NCBI GenBank assembly: GCA_949126835.1
Contig: OX421500.1
Span: 20,683,167-20,747,166 of the forward strand
Reading direction: 5' to 3'
DNA length: 64,000 nucleotides
Source of the DNA: Anisus vortex
Taxonomy: Eukaryota > Mollusca > Gastropoda > Planorbidae
The position numbers were made by a program, and so were the translations under genes. The notes beneath the pieces are model-generated. The model ran no database searches, was not told the DNA's origin, and saw only the letters and a list, made by a program, of their open reading frames with translations. Shown here piece by piece: positions 56,656-64,000 of the stretch. Position 1 is the stretch's first letter, and every line of letters starts with the position of its first letter.

Positions 56656-57956
56656 CTATAGACCAGGGGTCGGCAACCTTTTGATAACAGTGTGCCAAAC
56701 TAGGATTTTTAAATCATTCAGCGTGACAACAGCCTAAAAGTCAACGTGCTCCGTTATCCTTTTTACAATTATTTTTATAGGACAATTAATTGAACTCCGT
56801 AGTAAGATCAAGGCCAAAAGCAAATGAGATTATTTATAGAGAAAATCGTTAAAGCGTTTTTTTTAAATTCAAATTATCGTGTTTGCGATTATTATCCTTA
56901 ATATTTGCATTTATACTAATTACAATATTTTATTACTAAACTTTCACATTTATGGTAAACATTATCATTTGGTAGTCAAGATAAGGATCACAAATGCTAA
57001 AATAAATTATATTTGATTTCAGTTCAAGTAACATGTACTTTCTTTTTTGTTTTTACTAAAAAGTATTAATTATCAAGCAATATTTCGGTACTATAGTTAG
57101 GCGGAATAGATATGTATTAATCATACAAACTAAATAGTTAATGTAATGTTTAAACATATACATATACATTTTTTAATCATATAATATTTTTATAATTTTC
57201 AAATACTTTTTACAGTTTAATCACTTCAGAGTTATAAATTGTAAGCTTTTTGATCTTTTATAAAAAATAAAAAAAAAGTAAGGTGGTAACATAATTATCT
57301 CCCTGTAATTAAAAAACGTTTCCACATTTGATTCAATAGTAATGCCAAACGAGTTGTGTCTTGTAATAAAACACATATTACTGACTAGTTATTATTTCGT
57401 TATATAAATCCAACATTATGGTATTCATTACAAGATTTAATTATAAGAGTATTTAAAAAATGTATGTTAAACAGTTGTAAATAAACATTTCATGCATTAA
57501 TTGTTTGTCCATTTAAGGAGTTCATCTTTTAAACATTAATAGTTACAGGAATTACATAATATAGTGCTATTAAATAAGTCTCTTATATTTATTACATTAA
57601 TATTACAAATACATTTGTTTTGGAATTACTTATATTTATGTTTAATTAAAGAAGATGAGCATACAAACTGGTATAAATGTAATTAGTCTGTATTAATTAA
57701 TGAGCGAATTGTCTTAAATGATTTTCACTCTTGTATAATGTCGGATAAATTTACTCGCTTTTGATTGGTCAATAAGCACTGTTTCTCTCTGACGACTGTT
57801 GGCCTTTGAGCCTTCTGGGTATCCGGTCCGAAGGTGTGGAATCTACTTCCCATTCAACTTGGGCGAACAAGCTCTATTGTTACTTTCAAAAAGAACTTAA
57901 CAACTCATTATTTCAATATATACCTTAGACAATGGCGTACCGAAGGCTGGTGTCAC

Positions 57957-58426
57957 ATGGCACTACTGTACCCTTGGGCCTCAAAGCGGCGTAGTGTGTA
58001 AACCGCCAGTATTTTTCCTTTAAGAAAACACCGGCGGGCTTACGCATGGGGGACAGCCCCTCAGCGTGTCCGAGATTCGTTGCACTGTCGAGAGGCCACG
58101 GGGTCTCGGTGGGGTGGAAGCAATGGACGCTGAAACCCGTCTCACGACCCACCCGGTGCCTGGATGCCTGTGCCTATAGTATAGGATTTGTGCTACCGGG
58201 TGACAATACAGATATACGGGCGAGCCACCACGATAATGATCCTTAGGGGAACCGCAGCGAAAGGTCGCTGGCCTGCGGAAACCATCCCTTTTACATGGCA
58301 CGCCACGCCTTCGGCGTGCCGTAAGGTGGCTGGAGCCCGGACAGAGTTATACTCACTTCTAATGTGTTACGCCCCGGACCCAAGAGCTTCGGCTCGTCCG
58401 GATTTTTAAAAATAGACTTTCTAGTA
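57957..58426 (+). mobile_element. Interspersed repeat family B, longest copy (470 bp)
   Basis: The 9-bp repeat tggtgtcac lies at 57948-57956 and 58427-58435. The sequence is GC-rich and matches 3004-3368 (inverted) and, at its 3' end, 17853-17944. There is no tRNA-like head that I can identify and no protein similarity. It is probably a SINE or a LINE 3' end. Confidence 0.75.
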
Positions 58427-58619
58427 TGGTGTCACTCGGTGCTGTAAATTTTGGGTGTCACCCCACCACCCCTGCCGGCCCACGACTTTCACCAGTTTTC
58501 GTCTCCTTAAAACAAGCCTACAGTTCAAATATGACAAAAACAATAATAATTTAATATTAGAAAGTAAAAGCAATAAATAACTGAAACAACCGTAAGGTTA
58601 GTTATTTTTACATTAAAAG

Positions 58620-61290
58620 TACTTTAAATTTTTCCTTTCCTGCTCTTCAAAACTTGTCAAAAAACTATATCATTCATATTATCCCTTTCAATTGTTAACA
58701 TAGCCAGATCAGAAAGTCTTGATTGTCCCATGGTGGAGCGTAAATAGCTTTTTATAAGTTTTAGTTTTGAAAAGCTCCGTTCACATGAAGCCACAGACAC
58801 ACATACCGTTAGAAATAATTGAAGGCCTAGAGATTCTATGAAGTCCTATTTAGCTATTGTTACGTCCACAATCCCCTTGTGGCCAGAGCTGTGTAGATCT
58901 TGCTGATAATTCTCGTTAGTCCTAGGGGAGACTTTAATTATTAGTATTTATGTTTCAGTATTACACGAACTCTTCTTATAGTCCTGGGCACAAATTCAGT
59001 ATTTGTATTCCAACATTTCCTTTCTTGTATATTATGGTAGTAGATAAATCTTATAGTAATGTATTCAACACAATAGGATAGTAATTTGACAAGGAAGCTT
59101 CAGTGTAACTGTTGTTGATAGTTTATTTCAGGTGGTATGTTCAATATATACAATATATCTATTATGTAGAGTTAGAATAAAATAGTGCAAACACAAACGT
59201 TCTCAAAGGAACATATTTTGAAACTCTCTGTCTTTCAGACAAAACAAATCATTAAATACTATCCGAGTGGTGCAAGGGATAGACCCATTACCAGTAAGGG
59301 TGAAAATCATGGTATCATTACAAAACTCATAACAAAAACGATAGGAACTTCCCCTATTAAATAATGAGTCGTTCCCAGACTCTGAGAATTTGAGATCAAC
59401 ACAGAATCCCAACATTACCTAGAACCTTTTGTTTTCCTACTAAACGTCCTAATATTGTGTGTAGTAAGAAAAGAGAGAGAGAGAGGAATAAACATTGCGT
59501 GTTCCAATTCTTGGAAAAACAATATACATGACACTATGAAGTTCAAAATATCTAATACTGACCAGTCCAGGGCTTTTTTTTTTTGGTCAATATAAGCTGC
59601 TTTTAGGTGTCGTCTAGGCCGTGGTATTTCTCTTAAGAGCTCATCTTCGAAAAGCTCATCGTAGAAAGAGGTTAATTTGGAAACGGACACTAATAACTCT
59701 ACTTCACTTGCTGACAGTAGAATCTTGGGCTGAACAGCATCAAACATATCTGCAACTTCCTTAAGAGCTGTTGATCTGATCTTGAGTTCAGAATTAAAGC
59801 GATCAATACACTCTATCACCACCCTACAGTTTTCTTCTCGCATAGAAATTCCAGAATCTCTTAATTTTACCCCTGCTATTCTCTTCTTGAATCTTAATCT
59901 TCATGCTACCGATATCCCATGTTGGTCTGATTTTATAAGCGCTTGTTCAATAGCATGCTCCACTAATTGACTTCGTTTTTCGTGCGTCTAACTTGGTCAT
60001 CACTTTATCTAGAGTTAAGTCTTTAGTCTGCAGGTACTGCTGTGTAACATCTTCAAGTATATCAGCACAAAGGTTAAGGTAGCAGATAAACGTGAAATCA
60101 CAGACAGCATGTAAAAGTCCTTGTGCTGTAACTCTTGTGTCTAAATTTCCAACGTGATGTAGATAACCTTTTCAACGACACCCCAGTGTGTTCAATTAAA
60201 ACATCCCATCGATGAGTGGAAGCAGCAAAGAAGGAAAACATTCTCTCAAGGGTACCAAAAAATGTTATACATGAAGCATTTTCGTCAAAAGAGTGTTGAC
60301 CACACAAGTTAAGGGAATCGTCCACACATCCATTAAAAATAAATTTCTTGTTCTTTCTTTTCAAAATGGCTTGAACACTTCCATGGATTCCAGACATTGT
60401 GACAACATTGTCGTAACCTTGAGCTCTGCAAATCATTATATCAGGTCAGTCACATTTTAGATTTTTAAGAATGTCAGAACTGAGGTCATCAGCTTCCACC
60501 CCCTCCCCCCCTTAGAGGAAAAAATCCAAGAAACACTTCTCTCACATCAACTTTCCCACTGTGGATTTTCACATATCTGATCACTTCAGACATTTGGTCA
60601 GTGTGTGATATATCAGGTGTCCTGTCAAACATAATTCAAAAATACCTCGCGGCCTTTATATCAATAACAAGATTTTTCATTGCATGGTTGGCCAGTATAT
60701 TTATAAATTCATTTTTAAATTTTGGTGAAAGATAAGATACAGATGCTTTCCCTGTACATGTACTTATCTTTAGTCTCATTATGTGCTCTTTCAGCACTTG
60801 GTCATATTTGGAAAGTTTCCTTTATTCATCTTCGTTGTGGCCACGAAATGCCGGATTTTGCTTCGCAAGAAACAATGTAATATCCAGCAACCTGTGTATG
60901 ATATCCCTCCACTTTTTCTTCTCCATATTCATTAAGGCAATACCTTCGGCATCAATTGCTTAAGTCCTACTGCCAATGTTTTCCATTTTTCAAGGCAACA
61001 TAGGTGCTCTTCAGACGTCTCATGATTATGTAGTTTTGGACTCAGTTTCCACCACTTATCAAACCCAGTAACAAATTTAGATGTTGTTTCGTTAATATCA
61101 ACAGCAAACAATCTGCAGCAAAAACAGTGTATAATTTCTCACTGACAAGTGAGTAAATCATCCATGAATGCATTATTTTCTCACCATTGGGCATTACCTT
61201 GTAGAACCATTGTAAAATTAGCATTTTTTTAAATATTGTTTTTTTCATTCGGGTGTCACCCCCTGAGAGGGTGTCACCCGGTGCGGTCCG
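58620..61290 (-). pseudogene. ZMYM1-like hAT transposase, broken
   Basis: Read on the minus strand, pieces occur in family order. First is a TTF zinc-finger region near 61230-61030 (MPNGEKIMHSWM, LYCFCCRLF, FVTGFDKWWKLSPK). Next come DRTPDISHTDQMSEVIRYV near 60570-60630 and CRAQGYDNVVTMSGIHG with LNLCGQHSFDENASC near 60430-60290. EVADMFDAVQPKILL and IPRPRRHLKAAYID follow near 59770-59600. After the solo LTR comes the C-terminal dimerisation segment SVASCERSFSKLKLIKSYL near 58795-58730. Frame shifts and stops separate several pieces and the LTR splits the C-terminal part, so it is not functional. Related host genes (ZMYM1-type) exist in animals, but the terminal repeats and target duplication show this is a transposon copy. 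Confidence 0.82.
58858..59533 (-). mobile_element. Solo LTR of the 18028-24884 family
   Basis: The reverse complement begins TGTCATGTATATTG and ends GTGGACGTAACA. It is 676 bp and similar throughout to the 673-bp LTRs, with scattered differences. ctat flanks both sides (58854-58857 and 59534-59537), the same 4-bp duplication size as the full element. Recombination between two LTRs of an inserted copy would leave this. Confidence 0.92.
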
Positions 61291-61549
61291 CATTCCGCAC
61301 CCCCCTCGGTACGCAACTGACCTTAGATAACATTTAACATGCTTTAGACCCCTACTGTCTTACTTATGGGTCGGGGTGGTTAAATGCTACATTTATTTGA
61401 TTTGTCTTTTTTTCAATCATCAATCAGCTCTGTCACCTAGCCTTGAGTAATATCCGTGTTCTTACTTGTATGTTAAATGCGCTCTGAGCTTACATAATGT
61501 TTGTTGGCAGCGCTATACAATTATTATTATTAACATTATTATTAAGTGT

Positions 61550-62130
61550 AGGTGACCTCTTTGTATGCTTAAAACAGTTTTCATGTGCGACAAAATATGT
61601 TTCCACGTGTAAGCGAATGTCTAGCAGTTGAGGATAGCAGATGACTTTCCTAAGCATCTTCCTTCCAGATTTTTATCACAAATGGGTACATTTAGATGCC
61701 CATATTTATAATGTTTAATGTTGAACTTACTAGATTTTAAAGTCACCAATATACCTCCACTTAAAATTAAACACTACATCTATCAAGGTTGTAGTAAGAT
61801 CAAATCAGTTAGTCTTGATGTGGTATGAAAATATGAGTCCATGAATTTGTAAGTCTTACCTATGGATAGAAAACTTTGCTTTGACTGCTTAGATGTACTT
61901 CTGAAAAAGCCAAATTATCTATCTTAATATGGAGATTTACATGTAGTTAAATGTTTTGAAATTGATTTCATGGCTAGATAATAATATATCCTGTTTCAGT
62001 TCAAATTCATTCCAGTAGTCCCTGTAATTGCAAGTTCAACTCACTAAAATGTGTCGCTATATCATTCAGAAACATTAATCGGATTCAATTTGTCCTCATT
62101 CAGAACCCGGACATTTTTTTCCATCACTAT
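61550..62130 (-). pseudogene. hAT-1 transposase remnant, copy c
   Basis: The minus strand parallels 13480-14090, with stretches such as HILSHMKTVLSIQRGHLHL near 61600-61545, and stops in the frame. Not functional. Confidence 0.6.
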
Positions 62131-62251
62131 AAAACACCTCACGGAGGTCTCTCGCGTGTCTTTTGCCGACCCCTGCTATAGACATTCATTAAAAAAAATT
62201 AGAGCTTTCCAATTAAATAAGACTGTTTTAAAAAGATATTGTTTTTGAAAT

Positions 62252-62480
<229 letters not shown>

Positions 62481-62589
62481 ATACATCTATTTATCTATAT
62501 ATATCTATCTAGTTATCTATCTATCTGTCAGTCTATCTAATTATCAATCAATCATTTAATAGTTTTATCTATCTATCTTTCTTTTTTCC

Positions 62590-62662
62590 ATCTCTCTCTG
62601 TCTCCCTCTCTCTCTCTCTCTCTTACTCCCCTCTCTCTCTCTCTCTCGCTCTCTCTCTGTCT
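62590..62662. repeat. CT-rich microsatellite
   Basis: tctc runs with short interruptions. Confidence 0.85.
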
Positions 62663-63920
62663 ACTATTTCCCCATCAGTAATAAAGAAAAAAAAGACATA
62701 TTTTCACCATTAAAAAGACTGGTCACCAACATTCCGACTTACACAGGAAGTAACATCACGTTGCCCATAGCAACGAGATAAACCCATAAAAAAAACACAC
62801 CTTAAGATTACGTAATTAAACTGTCAGATTTGAGCTATTGAAAGTATCAGTTAATGAAATTTGAAAGATTACAAAAAAAATAATAAAAAAGAACAACCTA
62901 GCCTTACAATTAAAAATTCCACGGACCATTAATTTAGTCAATTTTATAATAAAATGACCAAATCTCCTTTATCATGCTCCTTCACAAGAAGAAAAGGACG
63001 TCGGTTGAACGGTTGGTCGACTGAAGAACGAGAATAATACGTTTTAAAATTGCAAAAGAAAATGGCCACTAGTGAAAGGGAAGTAATTCAGACAACTGAG
63101 TTATCTCAAGGGAGGAAGGCAAATAGTGTTTCCAGGTAATAAAGAAAAAAAAAAAATTATTAAAAACACACACAAAAAATGGCTTAAAATTAGATAAGAT
63201 TGCCAAATAATTACAAAACAAGCCAGAAAAAATCTGATTAATATATTTTTTAACGCCTGTAGAACTTAAATGAGTTTATTTTTCTACTGTTTCTTTAGCA
63301 TAGAACTTTATATTTTATCTTTGCGATAATACTTCTTCTAGTCTAAGACCATTAACCGTTACTATTAATAATAACTGGTAATACGGCCTAAAAAAACTGC
63401 ATATTGATATTCATGGAGACATATGGAAACTTTTGGAAGTCTCGCTTAGCCGATCAGTTGTACAGACTTCTCCTTGTGCCGTCTTGTCGTGAACACTGAA
63501 ACCTGAACAAGCCGATGAAATGAATGGCTCTTCTTTCTTTCACACAAAACGTATGAATGCAAATATGTTTGTTCAAAAGCGGACTTCTTTTCTTCTCAAC
63601 TTGGCGTACACGTGTTTTGACCGCGGAATAATTTCAACGTAGCCGTAAGAAAAACAAATAGTTCGTCTCAAGAGTTTCTTTTCTATAAATATTTTAATAG
63701 TTTTTTTTTTTAAACATTTTAAAAATATATATATCAGAGTTTTAAATGTTTAAAATTACATTGGCGTCTCCAACAAGTTTTAAGGTGGGTGCGATAGCTT
63801 TTAAAACAAAAGGATTATTCGAAAGTCCTGTATGACGTAGGATTGGATTAAACATTTTAGCAAAATTCGCACGTGCTTAGTGCAAAGGAAAAATAAGAGA
63901 GGGGGGCAATAAGAAAAAAA
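62663..63920. other. No gene seen
   Basis: AT-rich unique sequence with A- and T-runs. No recognisable frame or repeat. Confidence 0.4.
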
Positions 63921-64000
63921 ACTATATTACAGGAATTTAATATACTGTGTGGGCCATAAAACTATATCACAGGAATTTAATATACTGTGTGGGCCATAAA
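63921..64000 (+). repeat. 40-bp tandem repeat cut by the window end
   Basis: Two copies (63921-63960 and 63961-64000) differ at one base (atattac against atatcac). More units may follow outside the window. Confidence 0.85.

Larger units (their letters stand above)
57930..61319 (-). mobile_element. ZMYM1-like hAT transposon with perfect 8-bp duplication
   Basis: The ends caatggcgtaccgaagg (left) and ctcggtacgcaactg (right) are imperfect inverted repeats. accttaga flanks both sides (57922-57929 and 61320-61327). It carries a broken transposase of the TTF zinc finger/ZMYM1 type. It was later hit by repeat B (57957-58426) and by a retrotransposon now reduced to a solo LTR (58858-59533). Confidence 0.9.
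57711..61547 (+). mobile_element. LINE 3' fragment interrupting hAT-1 copy c (itself interrupted)
   Basis: Left part 57711-57929: WVSGPKVWNLLPIQLG and TFKKNLTTHYF, the typical end of an invertebrate LINE ORF2. Right part 61320-61547: 3' sequence with ttggcagcgctata and an (att)n tail. They are one unit split by the ZMYM1-like hAT at 57930-61319. The exact outer limits are uncertain by several bases. Confidence 0.7.
56664..62175 (-). mobile_element. hAT-1 element, copy c, enlarged by nested insertions
   Basis: It begins caggggtcggcaacc and ends with the partial complement gccgacccctg. A perfect 8-bp duplication ctatagac flanks it at 56656-56663 and 62176-62183. Read on the minus strand, 62175-61548 matches the start and transposase remnant of copy b (13357-14090), and 57706-56664 matches the end. 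The 3.8 kb between (57711-61547) are later insertions. Confidence 0.88.

Noticed and set aside
57780..57925. Host gene exon reading WVSGPKVWNLLP
   Set aside because: This motif is the common C terminus of invertebrate LINE ORF2 proteins, and the piece sits in a nest of transposons.

Overview
This is AT-rich eukaryotic nuclear DNA with no convincing host gene. It contains no operons, no bacterial ribosome-binding sites, no rRNA and no free-standing tRNA gene. The spliceless open frames that look real all belong to transposable elements. The mix of CR1-like and RTE-like LINEs, an RNase H LINE, tRNA-derived SINEs, a Ty3/gypsy element, hAT and P/THAP DNA transposons, and long (TAGA)n arrays suggests a lophotrochozoan, most likely a gastropod mollusc. 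The taxon is inference only. The window reads as an intergenic or deep-intron region built almost entirely by transposition and tandem repeat growth.

Layout. 1-13.3 kb: low-complexity DNA, SINE copies, and a short P-superfamily element (3854-4992) with about 140-bp terminal inverted repeats, an 8-bp target duplication and a THAP-domain remnant. 13.4-16.7 kb: a decayed hAT element (hAT-1 copy b) carrying a 298-bp MITE and a small poly(A) retro-insertion. 16.8-18.0 kb: two SINEs. 18.0-24.9 kb: a complete, young LTR retrotransposon. Its LTRs are 673 bp each with one difference seen. It has one long gag-protease-integrase-RT frame, and the RT/RNase H part is mostly deleted. 26.9-29.7 kb: a MITE between a 17-bp array and a 31-bp satellite, flanked by LINE 3' ends. 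31-39 kb: SINEs, one containing a 27-bp minisatellite, a short hAT-1 derivative and a truncated LINE 3' end. 40.2-42.1 kb: an RTE LINE inserted into an RNase H LINE. 42.9-about 49.6 kb: a full-coding CR1-like LINE on the minus strand. 50-55 kb: minisatellites, SINEs and microsatellites. 56.7-62.2 kb: a nest of at least five elements, in which a hAT-1 copy holds a LINE fragment, which holds a ZMYM1-like hAT, which holds both an interspersed repeat and a solo LTR. 62.2-64 kb: (TATC)n and unique DNA, ending in a 40-bp tandem repeat.

How the parts relate. The LINE machinery (ORF1 RNA-binding protein, ORF2 endonuclease/RT) is the kind that also moves SINEs; several SINE copies have 11-12-bp target duplications. 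The LTR element is the same family as the solo LTR in the nest. hAT-1 occurs as two long copies and one internally deleted copy. The points most worth pursuing are the integrase-before-RT order of the LTR element, the LINE whose ORF1 and ORF2 share one frame split by a single UAG, and a 17-bp array whose unit equals a MITE end plus its 7-bp target duplication.
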